DNA from: an uncultured Prevotellaceae bacterium
GTDB lineage: Bacteria > Bacteroidota > Bacteroidia > Bacteroidales > Bacteroidaceae
Direction of reading: 5' to 3'
Assembly: GCA_902790625.1 (NCBI GenBank)
Contig: CADASP010000024.1
Span: forward strand, 1-64,000
Length of the DNA stretch: 64,000 bases
In this document: positions 42,452 to 51,179 of the stretch, one piece after another
How the letters are laid out: every line of letters starts with the position of its first letter
Numbering within the stretch: the stretch's first letter is position 1
Program-made: the position numbers and the translations under genes
Notes under the pieces: generated by a model
What the model was told of the DNA's origin: nothing
Database searches by the model: none
Seen by the model: only the letters and a program-made list of their open reading frames with translations

Positions 42452-45103
42452 CTATCTGATTACGACTTTCCTGCCACCAGCGATGTAGATGCCCTTCGAG
42501 GGATGGCTTACTGGCGAACCTTGGAGATTGTAGAAGAGACCTGAGGACGGCTGAGGAGTGATAAGCGATGAGTGATGAGTGATGCTGTTCGTCGCGGAAC
42601 CAGGGGCTTGGAAGGCCTCGACGTAGTAGACGTGGCATCCGCTGGTGTTGTAGACCAGCACGTCGACCGTGCCAGCATCCTCAGGAACGAGCCATGTCTG
42701 CTCGGTATAGGCGTCGGGCACAGGCACTACCTTGCCATTGGAATCCTTCAGCTCGGCCCCCTTGACGATGTTGGTCAGCGTGCCGTTGTTCAGGAACAGC
42801 TGTACGCCACGCGCGTTACCGTTGCGGTGCGACTCTACGGCCATCTTTATCTCCGTTCCGGCCTTCACGTCGGGGATGACGAAGCATACGGTGTTGGCAA
42901 TGCCCAGCCACAGGTACTGTGGGCCGTGGTAGGTGCCGATGGAGGTGGAGGCATAGTCGACGGCGATGGCCAGGTTGCGCTTGTTGCAATATTCTTCGGG
43001 GAAGTAGAGTCCGTCGAGTTCGGCAATCACCTCGCCGTTGGCTTTCACGGTGCCATAGTCGGTGTCGGAGTGATACCAGAAGCAGCGGTTGTCGACGGGA
43101 GTCGACGAGCCCAGGTACTCCTGGTCGCTCCATCCCGTCTCGTCGCCTGCATTGGCATCGGCGGTAAGGTTGGCCACAGTGGCTGCGCTCCAGTTGGTGA
43201 AGTCCCAGCGCGACAGCTCGTCGACGACGGTGCCGTCGGCGCTCTGCAGGAAGAAATAGTCGAGTGCGGAGTCCTGTCCCTTTCCGCCCTTGAACAGCAG
43301 GTCGGCAGGCTCGGTCAGTGTGAAGGCTTCGCTGCGCTGCTCGTTCCATGAGGACGAGGCATCCATCGTCAGCACCACCGTGTGGCCAGCCTTGAACTGC
43401 ATCTCGCCTCCGATGGCGGCAGCAGTAAGGGAATATGTGCCGGGAGAAAGCCTGAGCAGCTTGGTATCGCTGGCGGCATAGGCAGCAGCAGCACTCGAAC
43501 ATTCCTCGTTCTGCACCGTTTTTAGGGCTTTGATGTTCTCGGCCTCGGAGAGCAGGATTGCGTCGCCGATGTTGGTGTCCTGATAGTCAAGTGCAATGTC
43601 CTGTGGAGCGTGGAGCGACAGCTGCAGCTGATACTTCCCGTCGGTGGGCTCAGTCACGTAGAGATGGCCGTTGAGGTTGTAGTAGCGGGGATAGGGGATG
43701 GTCAGCGTCTCGCCTTCGTAGATGGTTCCTGAGACGAGCGTAGCCAGCAGGCTGTCATTGCAACTGACGTTGATGTTGTATTTGTACTTGTTGGATTCAA
43801 GCAGCTCGATGTTGAACTTCTTGGCCAATGTCTGATTCCAGCCCTTGATGACCTCGGGTGTCCAGTCCTTGTCGTTCACCAGCACGGGAATGGCCCCTCG
43901 CTCCAGACAGTCGTTGACAAAGAAATGGATGTACCAACCATAGCTGTAGACCATCTCGTTGCGCTTCGTGGCCGCCATGCTCAGGTTGCTCTGCTTGTCG
44001 TCGGCCGACTGCAGGCAACCCAGTTCGCTGCCGGTCTGTGTAGCTGTCAGTTCCGACTGGCCAAAGCGCATGATGACGGTGTCGCCAGGCTGCAGGGTGT
44101 TGTAGACGAGATACCAGTCGCCCGACCGATAGCAGTCGCGGGCACTCGTCTGGTTCGTTCCTCCGATGGTGAAGGTGTAGGGCTTACCCTCGGTGCGCTC
44201 GATGTCGAGCGTGGCGGGAGTCATGTCGATGAGGTATTCATGGAGCGGATTCTCAGGGTCGGCGGCAATGGCTAGGGCGGCGCCATAGGCACACTCCCAG
44301 GCACCACGCAGGCCGGGGTGGAGCGACTGGTCGGCACAATACATCTGATAAGTCTTCCATTCGCCGAACGTGTTATAGTGCTCGCTGACCACAGCTTCCT
44401 GGTCGATATAGCTCACTCCCTTTTCCTGGGCGATGGTTTTTCCCCAGGAGCGGTAGTTGGTCTCCATGTTATGCTTGCCGTTGGTGAACCCATAGCGCGG
44501 CGTGCGTGAGCACAGGATGGGGGTGGCCCCCTTTTCGCGGGTCTCGTCGATGAAGAAGCGTAGGTACTGCCCGAAGGTATACACCGTCTCGGTGGTGCCA
44601 TCGCTCTTTGTCACCGTGCGCGTCTCCGTGGCCGATGTTCCGCCGATGCTCGACTTGGTGTCCCAGTTGCTGCCTCCGTCGTTATGTCCGAAGCTGATGA
44701 TGACGTAGTCGCCTGGCTGCAGGGCGTTCTTCACATTCTGCCAAAGGTTGCTGGTGTAGTAGGTGCGTGAAGACATTCCTCCCATGCCGTGGTTCTCGCA
44801 GACGAGCTCGTCGGCATTGAACCACTCCTGGGCAAATAGTCCCCAGCCCCACTGCCCCTGTATGCCCCCGTCGCCCTTCGACCCATTGCGCATGGTGGAG
44901 TCGCCGCAGAAGAAAGCCACTGGCTTGCCTGCCTTGCGAAGCTTGCCTGCCGGTGAGGGGATGAGATAGCGCGTGTTGCGCACGTCGGCACGTATGGTGA
45001 TGTCCTTGAACACGTTCTGGTCTTCTACCAGCCGCTGCGATCCTGCCGGCTGGCTGAGTGCCAGAAGTGCAGATGCTGCAATAAGTCTTGCCATTCGTTT
45101 CAT
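42452..45103 (-). CDS. rhamnogalacturonan acetylesterase-like SGNH hydrolase, two SGNH domains plus shared modules
   Basis: An 883-residue exported protein. Residues about 60-290 form an SGNH/GDSL esterase domain of the rhamnogalacturonan acetylesterase type: F-F-C-G-D-S-T-M-R-N (nucleophile Ser69), F-G-H-N-D-G-G-S-N, and D-Q-S-L-H-P (His262). About 300-435 repeats part of the fold (L-Q-P-G-D-T-V-I-M-R-F-G-Q-S-E, Y-G-W-Y-I-H-F-F-V) but has lost the H-N-D and the Ser. Then come two modules shared with neighbours (437-631 and 632-830) and the sorting tail. It is expected to remove O-acetyl groups from rhamnogalacturonan-I. A short in-frame simple repeat (gatgagtgatgagtgatg) precedes the tail. 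Confidence 0.88.
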   Translation of the reverse strand: MKRMARLIAASALLALSQPAGSQRLVEDQNVFKDITIRADVRNTRYLIPSPAGKLRKAGKPVAFFCGDSTMRNGSKGDGGIQGQWGWGLFAQEWFNADELVCENHGMGGMSSRTYYTSNLWQNVKNALQPGDYVIISFGHNDGGSNWDTKSSIGGTSATETRTVTKSDGTTETVYTFGQYLRFFIDETREKGATPILCSRTPRYGFTNGKHNMETNYRSWGKTIAQEKGVSYIDQEAVVSEHYNTFGEWKTYQMYCADQSLHPGLRGAWECAYGAALAIAADPENPLHEYLIDMTPATLDIERTEGKPYTFTIGGTNQTSARDCYRSGDWYLVYNTLQPGDTVIMRFGQSELTATQTGSELGCLQSADDKQSNLSMAATKRNEMVYSYGWYIHFFVNDCLERGAIPVLVNDKDWTPEVIKGWNQTLAKKFNIELLESNKYKYNINVSCNDSLLATLVSGTIYEGETLTIPYPRYYNLNGHLYVTEPTDGKYQLQLSLHAPQDIALDYQDTNIGDAILLSEAENIKALKTVQNEECSSAAAAYAASDTKLLRLSPGTYSLTAAAIGGEMQFKAGHTVVLTMDASSSWNEQRSEAFTLTEPADLLFKGGKGQDSALDYFFLQSADGTVVDELSRWDFTNWSAATVANLTADANAGDETGWSDQEYLGSSTPVDNRCFWYHSDTDYGTVKANGEVIAELDGLYFPEEYCNKRNLAIAVDYASTSIGTYHGPQYLWLGIANTVCFVIPDVKAGTEIKMAVESHRNGNARGVQLFLNNGTLTNIVKGAELKDSNGKVVPVPDAYTEQTWLVPEDAGTVDVLVYNTSGCHVYYVEAFQAPGSATNSITHHSSLITPQPSSGLFYNLQGSPVSHPSKGIYIAGGRKVVIR

Positions 45104-45188
45104 AAGCGATGTTGTAAGTAGGTTATGAACCCCGGCAGCCACTTGATGGCTGTCGGGGTCGCTATTAGTAAGGCTTGGATGCTGGATT
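45104..45188. repeat. intergenic hairpin between esterase and PL11 genes
   Basis: ACCCCGGCAGCCA (45129-45141) pairs with TGGCTGTCGGGGT (45147-45159), arms of 13 bp with one G-T pair. No T-run follows on the minus strand, so it may stabilise message ends or attenuate rather than terminate. Confidence 0.75.
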
Positions 45189-48100
45189 TTATCTCAGCAC
45201 CATTTTCCTGCCTTTAATGATATATAGCCCGTGCCGAGGTGAAGTCACCCGCTGCCCGTTGAGGTTGAAGATGACGGTGGACTTGGTGTCGGTATAGGAT
45301 GGCAGGGCGTCGATGCCCGTGTCGCCTTTGTCGGCCACCACGGCGCTGATGTCGTAGATGTGGCATCCACTGGTGTTCTTGACGTAGATGTCGACCTGTC
45401 CGCCGATGCTCGTCGCGCCGTCGGGCAGCACCCAGTCTTCCCAGGTGTAGCTGCTCTTGGCATCGGGTGTGAAGTTGGCGCCTATCTGCTGCAGCGTGCC
45501 ATTGTCGTCCATGACGTAGATGCCCACACCACGCCCCTGTCCGCTGCGGTGCGACTCCACACTCATGGTGATGGGCTGGCCCACGACCACATTGGGAATG
45601 TAGAAGCAGTAGGGCGCGCCGTTGATGCCTAACCAGAGGTATTGTCCTCCGGCGTAGGAGCCGATGTCGGTAGAGGCATAGTCGACGGCAATGGCCAGTG
45701 AGCGCCCGGCGCAGTAGTCATCGCCGAAGATGAGACCCTCAAGCTCGGCGATGACCTGTCCGTTGGCCTTCATGGTTCCCGCCGCATTGTCGGAGTGATA
45801 CCAGAAACAGCGGTTGTCGACGGGATTCGGATTGTTGAGATACTCCACATCGCTCCATCCCGTCTCGTCGCCCTGCTCGGCATCGGCAATGAGGTTGTCC
45901 TTGGTTTGCTGGCTCCACTTCGTGAAATCCCACAGGCGCAGGACACCCGACACCTGCTCGTTGCTGCGGCAAGCGGCACTGATGCTCACGGGCACACGGT
46001 TGCCTTTGGTGCCGGTCAGCGTGAAGTTGAACGTGTAGTTGCCGGCCTCATGGAAAGCACCCTTGATGTGGAGCGTGGGGTTCTGCTCGCCCTCGATGGT
46101 GTAGGCGACGCCCTGCGGCATGCCTTCCTGCGAAGTTCCGTTGAAGGTATAGCCATTGAACGCTATCGCCTTGGTGTTGCTGGTGGTGAATGTCCAATCG
46201 AACGTCTCATCGAGCTTCACCACGAATCGCTTGCCAGCATCGGTCATGCTGGGCATGTTCATGTCGGGCAGATAGTAGCCCAGGTGTGGCGGCTGGTTGT
46301 AGGCCGTGTTCTGCCAGCAGATGCCCATGCGGTAGGTGTGGTCGTGCATCAGGGTGGGCACGCGATAGCTGGTGGGGGTGTTGGTGGAGTAGATGGCCAG
46401 GCAGGTCTCAGCGTCGCTGGCTCGCCACAGGACGACCTCCTCGCGCCAGTCGCCCAGAATGTCAGCCGAGAGGTTGGGAGTGTTCTTCGAGCTGTTGCAG
46501 GTGCTGCTGGGGCCGAGGTCGCTGAAGGTGATGAGCCGTGTGACGGCCGTCTTGCTCCATTTGTCTATCTTGTTGCCGTCGAGCAGTTCCTCCTGTAGGT
46601 CGCCGTCCCAGTAGACGCGGAAGTTGGTCGAGCCGAGCTTGGTCGACAGCGACTCGCCGGTGATGGCACTGCGCGCATTCTTGTCGCTACTCCAGAAGAC
46701 GGCTCCGCGCACATCGGTGCCGAAGTTGCCGGCTATGCCACGCCCGTTGTCCACGCCTTCTGGTCCACCTTTCAGCAATATCTGCCCCGTGGCGGCATCG
46801 TGGATGTCCCAGGCGTAGGTGCCTTTCGACTCATGCACCTGAAACATCTCCAGTCCGGGATGGTCGGGGTTGAGGTCGCTCAGGTGCAGGGCGTCGCCGT
46901 GGCCGAAGCCTGTGGCGTAGAGCAGTGTGCCGTCGTCGTCGAGGGCACTGGCACCCCACACCACCTCATCGCGTCCGTCGCCATCCACGTCGGCTATCGA
47001 CATGTTGTGGTTGCCGTTGCCATACATCGTGCCGCTGCCGCCTCCGCTGGTGGCTCGCAGTCCGCTGAAGGTCTTGTTGGTGCCCTTGCCATCGGCATCG
47101 TAGGTGGTCACTGTGTAGCTGGTTCTCGACCTATGGGCGCTGAACCACCGCTGATGGAGCCGCTGTCCGTCGAAGTCGACCGCCCAGATGAAGGCGAAGG
47201 TGTAGTATCCTCGACAGAAGATGCCGCTGGCTGGCTTGTCGGGGCCGTCGAGCTGTGCCACGCCTGCCAGGAAGCGCTCACCACGGTTGCCATAGCTGGC
47301 ATAGTCGGTCTTGCCGCTGCGGTCGTCCCAGTTGAAGGTGCCAGTGGCAGCGCCGCCATAGCCAGCGTCGCGGTTGGGGTTGTAGAAGATGGTGTGCACG
47401 GCCTCGCCTGTCTGTCCGTTGAACACGGTGAGGTACTCTTGTCCACCCGTAATCTTTCCGTCGCCATTGCGATAGACAGAGGTGTTGCTGGCGTTCTTGA
47501 TGACGTCTTCAGTGGCCACTTGGTTCACGTAGTGGTTCTTGCCGTCCTTCGAGCCAGGTCCCGTCTTGCACATCATCTCGGCGAGTCCGTCGCCGTCGAA
47601 GTCGTAGACCATAAACTGCGTGTAGTGAGCACCCGCACGGATGTTAGGCCCCAGGTCGATGCGCCACAGCAACTGGCAATTAGCCGATGTGCCTGTCACT
47701 ATCTTGTAGCAGTCGATAAACACGTTGTCGGTGATGCCGCCCTGCGAGTTGTCCTTGGCGTTGGAGGGATCCCACTTGACGAAGATTTCGTATTCGCCAT
47801 CGCCGTCGACATCGCCCACCGAACAGTCGTTGGGGTTGTAGGTTCCTCCGTTGGCACCTCTTGCGGGACGGTTGAGCACCAACTTCAGATAGCGCTGCGC
47901 CCATGGCTTCACGGCCGCCGTGGTGTCGACGGCGATGCCATCGACCACCGTCACCACCTGATAGCTGTCGGTCTTCTTTCCAGCTGCATCGGTGTAGTTG
48001 GTGGCATAGAGGTCGTTGGCCAGACGCTCGCCGTTGCGCAGCAGCTCAAAGCTGGTGTCTTCGGCATCGTAGCCCAACGAGCGCCAGCTGACGAACATCC

Positions 48101-48236
48101 CCGACCCCGATGCCGGCAGGGCTATAAGCCCTCGCCCCAGCTGCTCCATCTGGCTCTCGGGGGTGTTCTGTGCCTTCACGGGCAAAGCGGCAGCCATAAA
48201 GGCCGCCGCCATGCCAAGCAAATGGTATGTTCTCAT
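45189..48236 (-). CDS. rhamnogalacturonan lyase, polysaccharide lyase family 11
   Basis: A 1015-residue exported enzyme (signal about 1-22). Residues about 30-640 match PL11 (YesW/YesX-type) eight-bladed beta-propeller endo/exo-lyases: M-E-x-L-G-R-G-L-I-A-L, W-R-S-L-G-Y-D, calcium-binding D-V-D-G-D-G-E-Y and D-F-D-G-D-G-L-A repeats, G-N-H-N-M-S-I-A-D-V-D-G-D-G and G-D-W-R-E-E-V-V-L-W. It cleaves the rhamnose-galacturonate backbone of rhamnogalacturonan-I by beta-elimination. A beta-sandwich (about 650-765), the shared ~200-residue domain (768-965) and a sorting tail follow. It overlaps the next upstream gene by 4 bp, so they are coupled. Confidence 0.95.
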   Translation of the reverse strand: MRTYHLLGMAAAFMAAALPVKAQNTPESQMEQLGRGLIALPASGSGMFVSWRSLGYDAEDTSFELLRNGERLANDLYATNYTDAAGKKTDSYQVVTVVDGIAVDTTAAVKPWAQRYLKLVLNRPARGANGGTYNPNDCSVGDVDGDGEYEIFVKWDPSNAKDNSQGGITDNVFIDCYKIVTGTSANCQLLWRIDLGPNIRAGAHYTQFMVYDFDGDGLAEMMCKTGPGSKDGKNHYVNQVATEDVIKNASNTSVYRNGDGKITGGQEYLTVFNGQTGEAVHTIFYNPNRDAGYGGAATGTFNWDDRSGKTDYASYGNRGERFLAGVAQLDGPDKPASGIFCRGYYTFAFIWAVDFDGQRLHQRWFSAHRSRTSYTVTTYDADGKGTNKTFSGLRATSGGGSGTMYGNGNHNMSIADVDGDGRDEVVWGASALDDDGTLLYATGFGHGDALHLSDLNPDHPGLEMFQVHESKGTYAWDIHDAATGQILLKGGPEGVDNGRGIAGNFGTDVRGAVFWSSDKNARSAITGESLSTKLGSTNFRVYWDGDLQEELLDGNKIDKWSKTAVTRLITFSDLGPSSTCNSSKNTPNLSADILGDWREEVVLWRASDAETCLAIYSTNTPTSYRVPTLMHDHTYRMGICWQNTAYNQPPHLGYYLPDMNMPSMTDAGKRFVVKLDETFDWTFTTSNTKAIAFNGYTFNGTSQEGMPQGVAYTIEGEQNPTLHIKGAFHEAGNYTFNFTLTGTKGNRVPVSISAACRSNEQVSGVLRLWDFTKWSQQTKDNLIADAEQGDETGWSDVEYLNNPNPVDNRCFWYHSDNAAGTMKANGQVIAELEGLIFGDDYCAGRSLAIAVDYASTDIGSYAGGQYLWLGINGAPYCFYIPNVVVGQPITMSVESHRSGQGRGVGIYVMDDNGTLQQIGANFTPDAKSSYTWEDWVLPDGATSIGGQVDIYVKNTSGCHIYDISAVVADKGDTGIDALPSYTDTKSTVIFNLNGQRVTSPRHGLYIIKGRKMVLR

Positions 48237-50884
48237 TTCACCAGTACTTTCTTGACGTTGCCGTCGTTAGTTACAATGATGTTGATGCCCTTGCGCATCT
48301 CGTTCTGGCGTGCACCGCTCAGGCTGTAGATGCGTTGAACGTTGGACGTTGAACGTTGGACGTTGGCGATGCCGCTCTGCTGCTCGTCGATGATGCGCTT
48401 CGACTCCTCGCCCTCGTTGGTGATGTAGATGTTGAAGAATCCGGCACGCGGACCGTTGTTCACGATGCGCACACGGGTGTAGACGGGCGTGGTCTCCTCG
48501 TAGCTGCGCACATACATCTGGTAGAGTCGGCGCGTGGGGTTCAGGTCAATGGTGTCGCCCAGCTGCGTCCATCCTGCATCGTCGGCTTCGGCGTCGGTGG
48601 CCACCTCAACCACCAAGCGAGGTGCGGGCGAACCCTTGTAGTTGATGATGTAGGCCGTGTAGTCGAACGGTCCAGCTATGGGCTGCGTGGTCTGTATCTT
48701 GGCACTGGCTGGATAGGTGGTGTTCCAGTCGAAGAGATTGATGATGAACGGGGTGACAGGCAGGTAGGTGTTCTCGTCTTCCACGCTGGCAGGGTTGGGA
48801 GCGCCAGCGTCGCCATAGTTCAGCTCGGGGTTGGCACCCTCCCACGAGACACGCTGTCCGCGTGAGCGCACGCTCCAGCCGTTCTGGAAGTCCACCACTT
48901 CCTCTTTGTTCACCTGGTGGTGGATGATGCTGTCGTTGCCGTCGCTGCCAGGCACCGTCTCGTCGAACTCAGGGTCGTAGTAGGGATAGTCGTTGGTGTT
49001 GGCCCAGCTGAAGTAGTAGCCCACGTTGCCGGCCGACTTGTTGGTAAGCTCGTAGTAGGTGTCCTGGTTGGCATCCATCTGCGCGAGGATGTCGATGCGC
49101 ACGTGCGGGTTCTTCACGCCCACCTCGGCCGATGTCACCTTCGAGTTGAGATAGCCGTCGCAGGTCTGGAAGGCATAGATAGTCCTGCCACGTGTCAGGG
49201 TGATGGGTCCGTTGTAGGGACTGCTCTTCTGTGTGGTGTTGTCGCCCTTGTAGTTGTAGTATATCTTGGCGCCCTCCAGGTCGGTGCTCATGGTGACGAT
49301 GGTGCGTCCATCCTCGCCCTCCCAGCTGATGGTGGGCAGCGGAGCCATCTGGCGGATGTCGACAACCTTCTCGGCCACCTGGCTCATCAGATAGCCGTCG
49401 CCACGAGCGATAGCCTTCACGGTGGTCTCTTGGTCAACAACGAAAGGCTCCGTATAGCGTGGGCTGTCCTCGGTGGGGTCGCTGCCGTCGAGGGTGTAGA
49501 AGATTTCGGCCAGCGGAGCAGCATCCTGGATGCTGACGATGGTCTTCAGGTTCTCATACTCCAGCGTGAAAGTGGGAGCGGGAGCCTGCGTGACGGGAGC
49601 CTTCGAGCTGCTCAGCAGCCCAATGGCATTGCTGAGTATGCCTGGCGTGGCTGCATCCGTCAGGGTGGCCTGCGTATAAGGAATATAGATGTAGCCATTG
49701 TGAGCGATATTGTGGGTGTGGATGGCCACCACGTCGTCGGTCTCGTAGGCCACAGCCAGCACGGGGTCGTCGGCAAAGAGTCCGCTCAGGTGCAGTCCGG
49801 GGAACGGCGTGTCGTTGCTGATGACGAGCACATAGGTAGGCTCCTCAGCATCGGGGTCTTCAAAGAGTTCCTGATTCTTGAACAAGGCGTGGCTGGGATT
49901 GCTCACCGTGGCAAAGGGTATGCCGGCATCGACCACCTCGCCATAGCCCCACTTGGGATAAAGCTTTGGGTTCAGGTTGAGGATGGGCACGAAAGGCTGC
50001 ACTTGCTTCAGCGAGGCGATGGCCTCGTCGTTGTCGACGGTAGAGCTGATGACGACGGCATCGTAGTCGGCAAAGTCCTCCATCGTGAACGTCTTGTTGG
50101 CCTCAATCGCCGTCACATTGTTCATAAAGTCGCCATCGAGGGTCTTGTAGCCCAGGTCGGCATCGAGGTTTCCATTGTAGAGGTAGCCCACGTTGCGTGC
50201 TTCGGTATTCTCGCCCACCTCAATAGTATAGATGTGGCAACCGCTGGTGGGCTTCACGTAGATGTCGACCATGCCACCATTGTCGGTAGCTCCTTCGGGC
50301 AGCATCCAGCTCTCCCACGTGTTGCTCTCCCTGGCATCGGGGGTGAAGGTGTCGCCAATGAGCTTCATCTCGCCATCGTCGCCCAGCACGTAGAGCCCCA
50401 CGCCGCGTCCTTGTCCGCTGCGGTGCGACTCCACACTCATCGTAATCTTCTCGCCCACCATCACATTGGGGATGTAGAAGGCGTAGGCCGCATTGTTGAT
50501 GCCTAACCACAGATACTGTCCTCCATCGTAGGTGCCGATGCTGGTCGATGCGTAATCGACGGCAATGGCCAAGCTGCGATTGCCGCAGTATTCCTCGCCA
50601 AAGACGAGGCCTTCCAGCTCAGCAATCACCTCGCCGTTAGCTTTCATCGTGCCATAGTTTGCGCCGTCCTGATACCAGAAGCATCGGTGGTCTACGGGGG
50701 CGGGATTGTTGAGATACTCCACATCGCTCCAACCGATGTCGTCGCCCTGTTCGTCGTCGGCTATAAGGTTGTCGATGGTCTGTTGGCTCCACTTGGTAAA
50801 GTCCCAATGGCGGAAGCCTTGTGCACTGCTCTCCATGGCGATGGTCAGCAGCGCCAGCAGTAGTAAGGTAATAGTTTTTTTCAT
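48233..50884 (-). CDS. modular secreted protein with shared domain at its N-terminus, unrecognised
   Basis: An 883-residue exported protein (signal about 1-21). The shared ~200-residue domain comes first (about 26-222; H-W-D-F-T-K-W ... S-G-C-H-I-Y), unlike its C-terminal place in the other three proteins. A flavodoxin-like alpha/beta domain follows (about 230-425; D-Y-D-A-V-V-I-S-S-T), then two chitobiase C-terminal/FN3-like repeats (F-Y-T-L-D-G-S-D-P-T; T-I-S-W-E-G) and a large beta region. The end has a sorting-like tail preceded by an in-frame GTTGAAC-type repeat (N-V-Q-R-S-T-S-N-V-Q-R). Catalytic role not recognised; it is first in the operon with the PL11 lyase. Confidence 0.8.
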   Translation of the reverse strand: MKKTITLLLLALLTIAMESSAQGFRHWDFTKWSQQTIDNLIADDEQGDDIGWSDVEYLNNPAPVDHRCFWYQDGANYGTMKANGEVIAELEGLVFGEEYCGNRSLAIAVDYASTSIGTYDGGQYLWLGINNAAYAFYIPNVMVGEKITMSVESHRSGQGRGVGLYVLGDDGEMKLIGDTFTPDARESNTWESWMLPEGATDNGGMVDIYVKPTSGCHIYTIEVGENTEARNVGYLYNGNLDADLGYKTLDGDFMNNVTAIEANKTFTMEDFADYDAVVISSTVDNDEAIASLKQVQPFVPILNLNPKLYPKWGYGEVVDAGIPFATVSNPSHALFKNQELFEDPDAEEPTYVLVISNDTPFPGLHLSGLFADDPVLAVAYETDDVVAIHTHNIAHNGYIYIPYTQATLTDAATPGILSNAIGLLSSSKAPVTQAPAPTFTLEYENLKTIVSIQDAAPLAEIFYTLDGSDPTEDSPRYTEPFVVDQETTVKAIARGDGYLMSQVAEKVVDIRQMAPLPTISWEGEDGRTIVTMSTDLEGAKIYYNYKGDNTTQKSSPYNGPITLTRGRTIYAFQTCDGYLNSKVTSAEVGVKNPHVRIDILAQMDANQDTYYELTNKSAGNVGYYFSWANTNDYPYYDPEFDETVPGSDGNDSIIHHQVNKEEVVDFQNGWSVRSRGQRVSWEGANPELNYGDAGAPNPASVEDENTYLPVTPFIINLFDWNTTYPASAKIQTTQPIAGPFDYTAYIINYKGSPAPRLVVEVATDAEADDAGWTQLGDTIDLNPTRRLYQMYVRSYEETTPVYTRVRIVNNGPRAGFFNIYITNEGEESKRIIDEQQSGIANVQRSTSNVQRIYSLSGARQNEMRKGINIIVTNDGNVKKVLVK

Positions 50885-50931
50885 AGCTGTGTTATTATTG
50901 ATGTTAATGACATTAGTAGTTTCTTCGGCTG

Positions 50932-50939
50932 CAAAGATA
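50932..50939 (-). promoter_or_regulatory. -7 box of the modular protein-PL11 operon
   Basis: TATCTTTG on the minus strand followed by CAGCCGAA, the same as before the gene at 41653; 47 bp before the ATG at 50884. Confidence 0.7.
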
Positions 50940-51048
50940 ATGATAAGTAATGTAAGTAGTCCGTCAAAAAACGGTCATTCAACGTATCATTTTCGGTCAG
51001 CCCGAAAAAAATGCAAGAAAAACGTATCGTCCTTCGCCTTTTTTTTCG

Positions 51049-51056
51049 TAAATTTG
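51049..51056 (+). promoter_or_regulatory. -7 box of the PL22-GH28-HTCS block
   Basis: TAAATTTG, about 124 bp before the ATG at 51180, divergent from the minus-strand box at 50932. Confidence 0.6.
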
Positions 51057-51179
51057 CACGGTAAGAAGATAGCGACGGCTCATCACTTTCAAAATGCGTG
51101 GAAAGCCGTTCGAAGTGTTATCAACAAATAACTTATTACTAAAACTGGCGCACGCCCAAACTACTAATTATTCAGCAAC

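Noticed and set aside
46800..48329. 509-codon plus-strand frame and similar long frames at 20865-22652, 48917-50506 and 60037-61254
   Set aside because: All lie opposite well-supported genes and show shadow-like composition without domains.
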